DNA from: Siderastrea siderea
Taxonomy: Eukaryota > Cnidaria > Anthozoa > Scleractinia > Rhizangiidae
NCBI GenBank assembly: GCA_964030785.1
Contig: OZ034968.1
Coordinates: 57,734,399 to 57,798,398, forward strand
Reading direction: 5' to 3'
DNA length: 64,000 nt
The notes under the pieces are model-generated. The model was not told the origin of the DNA and ran no database searches. It was given only the letters and a program-made list of their open reading frames with translations. Below are positions 24,285-35,044 of this stretch, piece after piece; the stretch's first letter is position 1, and every line of letters starts with the position of its first letter. A program made the translations under genes and the position numbers.

Positions 24285-24861
24285 GTAGATCGTGTGCCAT
24301 TGGCTAATTTTTGCATGTATGAGATATTTCAGGTCAGTGTACCCAGAAAAAGACAGGAAGTTCAAACTATTTCTTAGAATCGTGTTTCCGAGAACTCCAT
24401 TCAATCTGCATCTGATTCGTTCCAATGGAAACGCAGACGTATTCATGATAGTCGTAATATCGGAAGTGTTAAGTTTCTCTCTGAAAAGGCTGTCCTTTCG
24501 GATTCTTCGCCACAAATTGGCTTTCTATTCCGTTTTAATAAAAAAGAAAACGAACAGTTGAATCTCAGTCTGATTGACTGCTCCAGTATGAACTTAGTAT
24601 GTGTCATCTCCCTGTAGCGATCTTCAGGGATTTGAAGGCATCTCTCAGTTAAACGCCAACTATTTACTACCATTTGGTCACTTGTTATTATTTTATACTT
24701 CGTAACTTTTGCATCCATGTCACAGCACACTAAAGGCACGGAATTTGTCTCAAGTGGCTAAGCACGAAATCCTCAACTCTCCGCTAGGATCAACAAACAT
24801 CCCCTACGATAAAACAACAAAACGATAAACTGAAGACAGGGATCAAGGAAAATGATCAGAG

Positions 24862-25433
24862 ATGAATCCAACAATTTGCCCGGAAAACGCTCATAAGAAT
24901 TGAAGCCTCTGCAGGTCTTCGGCTGCAACCTCCAGCCAATCAGAGTTGAGGAACGACGAAACATCGCTAAAGAAACTCCAGGGTGATACTTCAGAGGAAA
25001 GAGGGAACCAAGACTGGAGTAAAAAACGAGGGAAGAGATTTTCACAAAATAGACGTGATGAAAATGAAAGTGTTGTAGAGAACACACTGCCACTGCAAAA
25101 GGATCTGAAGGACGGTGCAACGGTGAAAGAAAGCCTGAGCAAGGCTGGGGTTAAAAAGCAAGGAGAAACATTACCACGAAGTAGTGATACAAAGGAAGAT
25201 GTAGATAAAGCGGTGGACAACAATAACACACGAAAGGATAGTGCGACGGGAAAAGAAGTTGTAAAGCAAGATGAGACAACAACCCAAGACCAAAGACGCC
25301 CACTAAATAGAAGCAAAACAAAGAGAAGTGTTGACACTAACAATAACGACAAAATTTTGTTTCAAAGTGATCTACAGGGAGATTCAATTAAAATGGAAAG
25401 TGGGAGTCAAGATGTGCCAAAAAACCTATGACA
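24862..25433 (+). pseudogene. Broken 5' fragment of the ZNFX1-like gene (copy A)
   Basis: Matches the first part of the intact exon at 31537. The ATG at 24862 opens MNPTICPENAHKN and then stops at TGA 24901, where copy B reads on (HKKRSLC). The same frame resumes and runs to a second stop (TGA 25431, from CTATGA where copy B has CTAAGA). A deletion relative to copy B follows, and the duplication ends near 25479. It therefore lacks everything after the first few repeat units. It could still act as a decoy start or alternative first exon, but not as a protein of this family. Confidence 0.8.
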
Positions 25434-26205
25434 GACCGTAAACAGGTATACTGCATTGTCAGAAAAGGATGGTGCGTCATGGACGTTTGGGGGGGGGGGG
25501 GTTAGGGGGAGTCGAGATTCGGGCGTTAACGCGGGGCATTTCGAGCAAATACGAAATAATTAGTTCTTAACCCTAGAAGTGCCACACAAGTCGACGTTCT
25601 CATGTTCGCTTTATTCATAAAGAAACATGTCCAGCAAATCTCCCACTGAAAAACAATGTACTGTCGAAGAACATTTAGTTGATGAACCGCATTTCAGTGG
25701 TTTTCGTGGTCAGAACTACTTTTAAAACGGAAATCTTTGGACAGGAAACATGTTGAAAGAAATGGCGGCTATATTCTCTTTTCCTTCGTATAAAAAGATG
25801 CCGAAACTTGGAACTTATCGATCACTCGAATTTCAGGCGAGAAGAAGGCGTTAAAAACATGACGGCCTGTTGCCAGTGTTCGACACTGGCCGGCCAATGA
25901 TCCTTTTTTTCCCGCAGAAAGCCGTGCAAAGGCACAAAGTGGACACAAAGATTTACTAAAACAGGTACGAGGAACTGTCAGTCTTTTCAAATACTCTAAA
26001 GCACATCTACAAATAAAGCTTGTCATTTCACATATCAGTAGTCTCGCAAACTGTATTCACCCTCTATTAAAAACGTCGCTCTAGGCGACGTCGGGAAGGT
26101 GAGAATTTTAAGTGGACGTTAAGGAGGAGAGGGGGGGGGGGGGGGGTCTGACCTTAACGTCCAGTGGACGTTAAGTAGGGAACTTGTGAATATGTCGACG
26201 GCCCC

Positions 26206-29200
26206 TTACTAGTTTGCTTTCACCGGAAGACGAGGAAATCACTTTCACCCCACAAGAAGTGTACTTGAGCATGGGTGCCTTCGCCAGTCGACACTGTTTG
26301 ACACTTTGGAGCCAATTTTGACCGGTTTGGGTTTAGTATTCTTTCGGTCAATATTTTGATAGTCATGCCATTTAACCAGCGTCACCTGTTCGAGGAAAGC
26401 TTGCCTCCCTCATGTATTTCGGAGAAAGTTTGACCTTTCGAGTAACTCTACCGTACTTACCACGGCAGCTTTTGGTTATTCAAAGGAATTTACCTAGTAA
26501 GGAATTGCAATAATTATAAATTAAATTAATGTGAACAAAGATTATCAGCCTTTGGCGAGTTTCTAAAGGAATTCTATTACTCGCCAAGTGGAATTCCTAG
26601 AAATGAAGAGGCCGGAAGTTAGTGTGCATATTCGCAGAAAACCTTTTTTGCTGTTATCTGATTGGCCAATGTATTCAAGTATGACTCAATATATACACTA
26701 GCATTAATTAACTTTTCACAGTTCTTTGCTTTTAGTTAAAAAAGGACATTTTGAGATTGATGCTTTCCTTGAATGAACAAAACATGGATGAATATGAGGA
26801 TGGAAAACATGATTAATATCTGATCTCATGAGACTTCATCCAGTATTGACTGGTAAGTCAAACGTTTTGCGACTTCGACAGAAAATGCAACCATGCATCA
26901 CCATGCATTCTAGCTTTAACCACGGAAAATTAAATAACTATGTGCAAGAGATATGTGCCCAACATAGAAGTTCTGGCCATCTCTCGTATGCTATGTCGCT
27001 TCGTATAATTTCTATGGAAATTTTTGTTTAGTTTAATGAAAAAAGCTTTTGAAACTTCCACACTATTGTAGTCTAAATTCCCAGAAAATGACCTTCACAA
27101 TGTGGCGTCGGAATTTGGAGACAGAAATCATGGAAATTTCCGAGAAAATTAACTTCATGTAAATTGGTTCATTTTCAGAACACTGTCTGTATTTCGCTTA
27201 CATCCCTATGAAGCGATTTTGTTCTGTAAACAAGCGTATTCAACGTACCTACGCTAGAGTGTGTTCGTCATCTCGTTCGAAAGTATATCGCGCTGGCTTC
27301 CACGTTGAATAAACAGGACCAATCCACCGACGAATTAGGAAATATCAGTTTTCCTTTTTGCCGTACCGTTTTGTAGCCTTAGAAAGGCGTAGCTAACAAA
27401 CTAAAACAAATTAATCTGCTAGGACTCTTTTGTAACTGAATATATTATTCAAGAGGAGAAACTTTCGGCAACTGGAATCTTGATAATCCTCGAAAGTGTA
27501 CCAGGCGCTGATGCATGCCTTTGCGAAGTACTAACATACTATTTTGTACCCAAACCGACGTTATCGCCGAATACAAAAAAGAAGTATAGCTTTTCCATGT
27601 TAAGAAAGTTCGAGGTCAATAACATTTTACCAGAGACAACTACACTTGTTCCATCACAACTGAATAGAGTATATCTGGGACGATTTAGGAAGTTTTCGTT
27701 CCGTTTATTTCCCCTATTAGTCATTTCAGTTCACTTACCGATATTTCTCTACTTTATAGCCACTGTGTTCTATAAGCAATCGAGCTGATTATTTAACACC
27801 AGATCCACTTCAATTTCGGAGCAGGTATGTGTTCTTGATCTTGATCGATGATAGTGACAACGTCTGTAAATTTCGAATGGAATCGACTTGTTAGGGCCAG
27901 AAGTTCTATGGAAAAATTACAAACTCAACCAAAATCTTGAAACTGACATCGACACAACTTTTCTTTCTAACCTTTTACTATGTTCTAGACTTGCAATGTC
28001 TTTAATCTGCATTCACATAAGAATGCGTTTTTCTAACACTGCGAAGGCAATGTTGGTGGCATTACACTGAATAGGCAGTGGCCTAGGTTTAGTTTTATGA
28101 CTGTGTTGACATTCTGTTCGTCCTCCTCAAGGATTATTATGAACTACACAGTTGACCAGGGCATCAGAATATCTTTACGCAGAGCCTAGTTATGCTTAAA
28201 AGAAGTAAATTAAATCGTTATGATCGCATAGTCTTCGGTCAGATTGAATTCGAAACGGAGTTCCTCAGTGCCTCCAGCCTCAATGACATGAAACTGGCTT
28301 TAAACAAAACAAGATTCATTTCAGGATTGTTTTATGAGAGCTTGAAGGCAGTTCTACAATTGTAGCTCAGGTCTACACTCATAGTGCAACAATGAAGTGT
28401 AATTCACGTGGCATGGAGAGGAGGAAATAGATCTATGCCATTTGAAAATCTTTTCTCCGTGTACCTTTTAGCTGGCTCGGAGAAACAGTTCTTTCAATCT
28501 GTTTAAATGAGAGAAATAACAAATGAGATGTCCTGGAAATATCAACACCGGAGAACAAGCTAAGCTGGGTTAGAATAAGAGAACAACTGAAAGCCATGGA
28601 ACGTTTCTCACCAGTTTGAGAACATTCCCAAGATTTTTATGAGATCATTTCCGGTAACGTTTTTCATTATTTCCAGTGAATGCCAAAGACGATAATGGTA
28701 TAAAAATATCCTAGGTTGTAATATAGCTGTCTAGTTGGAGGGGGATCTCAAGTCAGGTGGCTGGTCAGTTGAACACGTAAGCCAGCTGTCTGGCTGGCAA
28801 GAAAAAAACAGCTTTTTTTCTGCTAGGTGGCAACAAAATTAACCACTCCGAGTACAGGATAGTATCTAATATCTATTTTCCAATCAAAGTACTTCATTCT
28901 TAATGTATAATGTACGCAACGAATCCGCAAGTAATACCGTTCAAAGCTGTGTAAGAGGCAAACGTTGATTTTCATGAAGAACTTTCTATTTAGGAGAGGT
29001 AGTATACTTTCAATTTTTTATTTAACTTGGTAGTTGTATTTTTGGATGGTTTTAGAAGGCTTATAATAATTCATGTGGCAAGGACATCACATTTAACTTC
29101 AGAGAGGTTAGAATTCATGACGAAGAGAGTAAAATGAATCAGGATTGTTTGACTGTCTGGCTCGTTGGATAGCTGGCCAGTTGACTGACTGACTGACTGA

Positions 29201-29242
29201 CTGACTGACTGGTTGGCTGACTGACTGGCCAGTTGACTGACT

Positions 29243-29286
<44 letters not shown>

Positions 29287-30428
29287 TACTGACGGGCTAA
29301 TTGGCTAAGTAGCCATCTGATTAACTTCCTGGTTGGCTAGCTGGCTGACCAACTGAATGGCTGACTGACTGACCAGCTAGCTGGCTGACTGATGGACTGT
29401 CAAAGCATCTGACTGGCTGACCGGCTGGCGTACCAACTTTAACAAGATTGCACACATGGCTTTCTTACTGACTAGCTGTTTGGCAGGCTGGCTGAGTTAA
29501 GGACTGACTGACTGACTGACTGACTGACTGACTGACTGACTGACCAGACTGTCTGTTTGTCTGAATGAATGACTGACTGGCTGTTTGGCTTAATGCTGAC
29601 TGACTGAATGACTGACTGACAGACTGAATGAATGAACAGACATAAATGATCTTGAGCTAGCTGTTGTGCGGCATCATATCATGTAATAAACGTTTACCGG
29701 CTTGTGGTCAGCGTATTTCAACGAACAAAGAAGTTGTCCTCTCTTGTTGTTCTAGAAATATCAAAGAGAGTTAGCATTTTAATATGTTCTTTTGAGTACA
29801 GTATCCTTGTAAAACACGTCTTCTTTTACTTTTTGTTAGTAATCTAAATTAATCTGAAATCCCTTAATTCTAGACCGATATTCTTTCTCCTGATGTAACG
29901 GGATATAAGAGGCACTAAGAAATAGCAGAAATAGCACAACTGTTGTGGTAATTTTTGTATACTTTATTTCTTTTTGTCTTATAATTGTACTTGTTTTATA
30001 TTGTCTGTTTTATGTTATCGTATTTATAAGCTTAACCAAACGACACTCTGGAAAAGGTTTTAACTCGCTTTACTTTATACCACCACCATTACATTCTCAA
30101 CAATCTCGCGGACACCGTCTACTAAAAGATGGATAAACAGAGTAATTTGTCTCACACTCATAGTTTCTACGCTTTCAAGAAAATTACTGTTCTAGACAAG
30201 GAAGTATTACAAGGAACAAAAAAGAAAAACTTTGAGCGACTGCTATAACATGTTCTAGTGATCGAGGCAATCTGTTAAATATCAGTTGACAACTAAATTT
30301 GTGGGTAAAGAACCGGAAGTTCATAATTATTCCGAGAAAATTGCATCTCGTTTACAATTGCTCATTTGCGTCATTGCCAGTTTATTTAGTCTTTTGACAT
30401 ATTCCAGTGTTATCAAATTGTGAGGATT
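26206..30428. other. Non-coding body of duplication copy B
   Basis: Counterpart of 18333 onward in copy A. No supported gene. From about 27990 to 29180 it is almost identical to copy A; elsewhere there are scattered substitutions and small indels. Confidence 0.5.
29182..29632. repeat. (GACT)n tetranucleotide array, copy B
   Basis: Counterpart of the copy A array with fewer units in the main runs (near 29182-29210 and 29503-29543). Confidence 0.9.
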
Positions 30429-30432
30429 TTAA

Positions 30433-30638
30433 CCCTTTCACTCCTAGACCAAGTTATAGGGAGATGATTTGTCACTCTAACTTTTTTATCTGGTGACAAA
30501 ACCCTATCGTGTTACCATTCAAATGAGACCTCTTTGGCAGAACTTTTGCATAGGACTATTTATTTCTTAGGATTTTACGAAACAAAATATGGAATTTTTG
30601 GTGAATTTTTTGCTTTGGCCACTTTAGGAGGGAAAGGG
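30433..30638. mobile_element. piggyBac-like MITE inserted in duplication copy B
   Basis: 206 bp between TTAA sites at 30429-30432 and 30639-30642, with ends CCCTTTCACTCC and GGAGGGAAAGGG. Copy A has a single TTAA at the matching place (GAGGATTTTAAACCTCG near 22538-22554), so this is a clean insertion after the duplication. Confidence 0.8.
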
Positions 30639-30642
30639 TTAA

Positions 30643-31536
30643 ACCTCGCGAAAAACCCTCTAATTCTAAAAACAATCGAAGTTTGCAATTTATTTAGTCT
30701 CTGAAAAATCAAAATATGTAGCTATTATTCCACGAAATGTAGTTCTACATTAGTGCCCACTTGACTGTAAACGGATTTGTTTTATCACACAGACAACCCG
30801 AGATAAAAAAAGAAACGCGCATAGCAGGAGAAACATTGGGTCTTAATAAATGACTCTAGTAAGAACTGTATAGAGCCGAGACCGCTGATTCAGTCCGTAA
30901 TTTTGCAGTTAAGTTCAGGATTAGGAAAATGTTTTCTGGGCTAGTAGATCGCGTACCATTGGCTAATTTTTACATGTATGAGATATTTCAGGTCAGTGTA
31001 CCCAGAAAAAGACCGGAAGTTCAGGGAAGTTCAGGGACCGGAAGTTCGGGAATCGTGTTTCCGAGAACTCCATTCAATCTGCATCTGATTCGTTCCAATG
31101 GAAACGCAGACGTATTCATGATAGTCGTAATATGGAAGTGTTAAGTTTCTCTCTGAAAAGGCTGTCCTTTCGGATTCTTCGCTTCGGATTCTTGGCTTTC
31201 TATTCCGTTTTAATGAAAAAGAAAACGAACAGTTGAATCTCAGTCTGATTGACCGCTCCAGTATGAGCTCAGTATGCGTCATCTCCCTGTAGCGATCTTC
31301 AGGGATTTGAAGGCATCTCTCAGTTAAACGCCAACTATTTTCTACCATTTGGTCACTTGTTATTATTTTTTACTTCGTAACTTTTGCATCCATGTCACAG
31401 CACACCAAAGGCACGGAATTTGTCTCAAGTGGCTAAGCACGAAATCCTCAACTCTCCGCTAGGATCAACAAACATCCCCTACGATAAAACAACAAAACAA
31501 TAAACTGAAGACAGGGATCAAGGGAAATGATCAGAG
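30643..31536 (+). promoter_or_regulatory. Upstream region of the ZNFX1-like gene
   Basis: Presumed promoter and 5' UTR, inferred only from position. It is duplicated upstream of the broken fragment in copy A, where the Mutator-like element interrupts it. An upstream non-coding exon cannot be excluded. Confidence 0.35.
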
Positions 31537-34500
31537 ATGAATCCAAAGATTTGCCCAGAAAACGCTCACAAGAAAAGAAGCCTCTGCAGGCCTTCGGCTG
31601 CAACCTCCAGCCGATCAGAGTTGAGGAACGACGAATCATCGCTAAAGAAACTACAGGGTGATACTTCAGAGGAAAGAGGGAACCAAGACTGGAGTAATAA
31701 ACGAGGGAAGAGATTTTCACAAAGTAGACGTGATGAAAATGAAAGTGTTGTAGAGAACACACTGCCACTGCAAAAGGATCTGAAGGATGGTGCAACGGTG
31801 AAAGAAAGCCTGAGCAAGGCTGGGGTTAAAAAGCAAGGAGAAAAACGACCACGAAGTAGTGATACAAAGGAAGATGTAGATAAAACGGTAGACAACAACA
31901 ACACACGAAAGGATAGTGCGACGAGAAAAGAAGTTGTAAAGCAAGATGAGACAAAAACCCAAGGCCAAAGACGCCCACCAAATAGAAGCAAAACAAAGAG
32001 AAGTGTTGACACTAACAATAATGACAAAATATTGTTTCAAAGTGATCTACAGCGAGATTCAATTGGAATGGAAAGTGGGAGTCAAGATGTGACAAAAAAC
32101 CTAAGACAAACCGGCCAGCAAAGTGGAAGCGAAGAGGAGGCACCTATTGCAGGAAACAGGTATACTACATTGTCAGAAAAGGATGATACGACAAGAAAAG
32201 AAGATAAAAGGCCAGATGGTTCTAGAAAACAAGGACAAAGACCCCCGCAAAGTGAGAGTGTAAGGAAAAAAATAAACGTTAGTGAGAACAACTTGTCACA
32301 AAGTGGTAGCGCTGAAGGGAAAGAAGGTCAAAAGCAAGATGGAATTAATAAACAAGGCCAAAGACGCCCGCAAAATAGGAACAAAGCAAAGAGAAGACAA
32401 AAGAACGCTGCGACGAGGAGAGAAAGTGAAAGACAAGATGAGACTGAAAAGCAAGACCATGGACGACCACAAATTGAACGTGAAGAGGTAAACAGCAGTG
32501 TCAACGTACTGTCGCCGAAGGATGGTGCGACAGCTAAAGAAGACGGACAGCAAGATGGGACCAGAAAGCAAGATCAGCGAGGTCTGCGAAGTAGAAGCAA
32601 AGCAAAGAAAAGTGTTGCTGCATTGCCAACAGAATATATTGAAGAACAAGATAGAACTAGGAAACATGAACAAGATTTAAGACACCTACAAAGTGAAGCT
32701 GAAGCAAAGAAAGGTGTTACTGAAAGCGGCAGTGACAGCACAATGACTCAGGAAGATGTTGCGACAGGAATAGAAGTTGTAAAGCAAGAGAAGGCTAAGG
32801 GTGTCGCAGTAAAGGGCACTACTAGTGTTAGCACCTTGCCAAAAAAGGATGGGGCAACAGGAAAAGGATTTGAAGAACAAGGAAAGACAAGAAAAGGAGT
32901 TAAAATGCGTCCGCAAAATAGATATGAAGCAAATGAAGGCGTTGCTGTAAAGAGTGTTGAGAACACGTTATCAGACAAGGATAGTGTGACAGCAAAAAAA
33001 AGTAATGATGAAAAGGAAGATGAGACTAGAATAGGAGATCAAAGACGCCCCCAAAATAGAAGTGAAGCAAAGAAAATTGCAGTGCTAAGTGGTAGTGACA
33101 GTACATTGCCACAAAAGGGGGGTGCGACTGGAAACGAAGGCGAAAAGCAAAATGCGAGTAGAAAACAAAATAAAAGTAGCAAGCAAAATGGAAGGAATTC
33201 AAAAGGAAGTGTTGATTTAAACAGCAGTGATAGCACTCTGTTTCAAAAGGATGCTTCGATGAAAAAAGAAAGTGCACGTGAGAGACAATTTGACAATAGG
33301 ACACAAGACCGAGGACGCCCTCAAAGTCAAAGTAAAGAAGTAAAAAGCAGTCATAATGCATTGCCACAAAAGGATGGTGCGAAAGCAAAAGAAGGTGAAA
33401 AGCAAGATGAGATTAGAAAACAAGAACAAAGACGCCCTCAAAATAGAAAAAGAGAAAAGAAAAGTGTTACAGTAAACGGTAGTGTCAGCGCATTCCCACA
33501 AAAGGATGGTGCAACAGGAAAAGAAGGGGAAAAGCAAGATGGGACTGCAAAACAAGGTGAAAGTCGCCGGCAAAATAGAAGGAAAGCAAAGAATTGTGTT
33601 GATGTAAACGTCAGTGAAAGCACTTTGTTTCAAAAAGACGCTTCGATGAGAAGAGAAAGCGAGAGACAAGACGACAATAGAACACAAGACCGAAGACGCC
33701 CACAGAGTGAAAGTGAAGAAGTAAACAGAAGTCACATTGTAGTGTCACAGAAGGATGGTGCGAAAGCAAAAGGCGAAAAGCAAGATGGAACGAGAAAAGA
33801 AGACCAAAGACGCCCTCAAAACGGACGAGAAGCAAAGAAAAGTGTTGGGGTAAATAGCAGTGACAACATATTCCAACGAAAAGATGGTGCGACAGAAAAA
33901 GAAGGCAAAAAACAAGATCAAAGTAGCCCACAAAATAGGATTGAAGGAAAGGAAACTTTTGCAACTAGTAAACAAGACCAAACGCGCGTACCTAGTGAGT
34001 GTGAAACAAAGAAAAATGTGGCTGTCAACGGCAGTGATAAAACATCGGTCCAAAATTTCCCACAGAGTGTCACAACAACGAAACTAGGACAAAAACTCGA
34101 GCACAATAACAGAAAAGATTCCAAGAGTGGTGCTGTGGGCGGTAGCAAGGATGCACCGTTACAGAGTAATAAACAAGATGTTACCGAAAAAAAGGAAAAT
34201 AGGCAGCAAAAACGGGTAAAAAGTCGACTGCAAAAACGCCATCAAAAGAGACGAGAAGATGACGAAAGAGGTGCTCTACAGGGCAAGAGTAACAACAGCT
34301 CATCATTAAAAAATGATATTCCAAATCTCACAACAGAAAGTAAAGCTAGAATCGAAGGTAGGATTCACACACGAGAAGATCGCGTCGGAGAACATACAAC
34401 TGATGTCTTAGGAAAGGGTAACACATCGTCACAAAAAGATGGAGGCGGAGCGACGGGTACAAGAGACGATCAAACAGGTACAAGAGGTAAAGAAAGGAAA

Positions 34501-35044
34501 ACAAATAAACAAAAATCTCAATCGATCGAGACATTGAAAGGTCTGCTAGATAGGAGTCCAGAAGATATTGTCAACTGCTTGTCCTCAGAACATTTTTCTC
34601 CGGTTGAAAAGCATAAGAAGATGAAAGACGGTGTAGTGATTATGCTCATGAGACTCCTTGCAAAAGCGTGCGATTGTGAAACTGACACCGGTCAAATACA
34701 ACTGTTTAGCACTTTAAAATCATCCTGGTTTCTCACTCGAAGGGTTGGGGCCATGCTTGACCAGTTAATCGGCGTGCCGAAATCGAACGTTCAACAGATC
34801 CAAGGCCTGAATTTGGATACAGTCAGAGAGATAGTAAAGCTACTCACAGAAGTTTTCAGCAGATTCCCGAATTCTTGCCCCAGTGCACTATTAGTCAAGC
34901 TGCATAAAGCTACGATGACTCTAGTACTTTCTGGAAAGCCAATGGATAAAGGCGTAATTTCTACTCTTCAAGAGCTAACGAAAGTGAGAAAGGAAGAAGA
35001 CCTCGCAAGTAATCAGCAGAAAAGACGCAGACCTCCTAGGGCTG
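31537..35044 (+). CDS. ZNFX1-like exon 1: disordered charged repeat region plus armadillo-like segment
   Basis: 1,169 codons. About 17-18 imperfect units of roughly 40-46 residues follow the pattern SDSTLxQKDGATxKEGEKQD, then TRKQxQRRPQNRxEAKKSVxVN. They are rich in Lys, Glu, Gln, Asp and Arg with almost no hydrophobic core, so probably disordered. Units near 33229-33615 and 33620-34005 form a three-unit higher-order repeat. After about residue 990 the sequence becomes helical (ETLKGLLDRSPEDIVNCL onward), resembling the N-terminal armadillo-like part of ZNFX1. The donor is at 35045. The ATG is the first in frame; a start in an upstream exon cannot be excluded. Long minus-strand frames over this exon are compositional shadows. 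Confidence 0.85.

Larger units (their letters stand above)
17608..25479. repeat. Tandem duplication, copy A (unit about 7.87 kb)
   Basis: Direct duplicate of the sequence starting at 25480. Matching landmarks, such as GTCGAGATTC at 17642 and 25511, are 7,869 bp apart. The block runs from inside the Harbinger-like MITE to inside the first coding exon of the ZNFX1-like gene. Copy A has an extra 1,424-bp insertion at 22861-24284. It lacks about 40 bp present in copy B near 26382-26422, and lacks the MITE at 30433-30638. Confidence 0.9.
25480..32190. repeat. Tandem duplication, copy B
   Basis: Second copy of the block, starting at TGGACGTTTG inside the MITE arm and ending in the intact first exon of the ZNFX1-like gene near KDDTTRKE. 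Divergence visible by eye is a few percent in most parts, but almost none from about 27990 to 29180. The intact gene start belongs to this copy. Confidence 0.9.

Noticed and set aside
31566..34148. Several long minus-strand frames rich in Leu, Phe and Ser
   Set aside because: They are the antisense of the Lys/Glu/Gln-rich repeats of exon 1; composition alone explains them.
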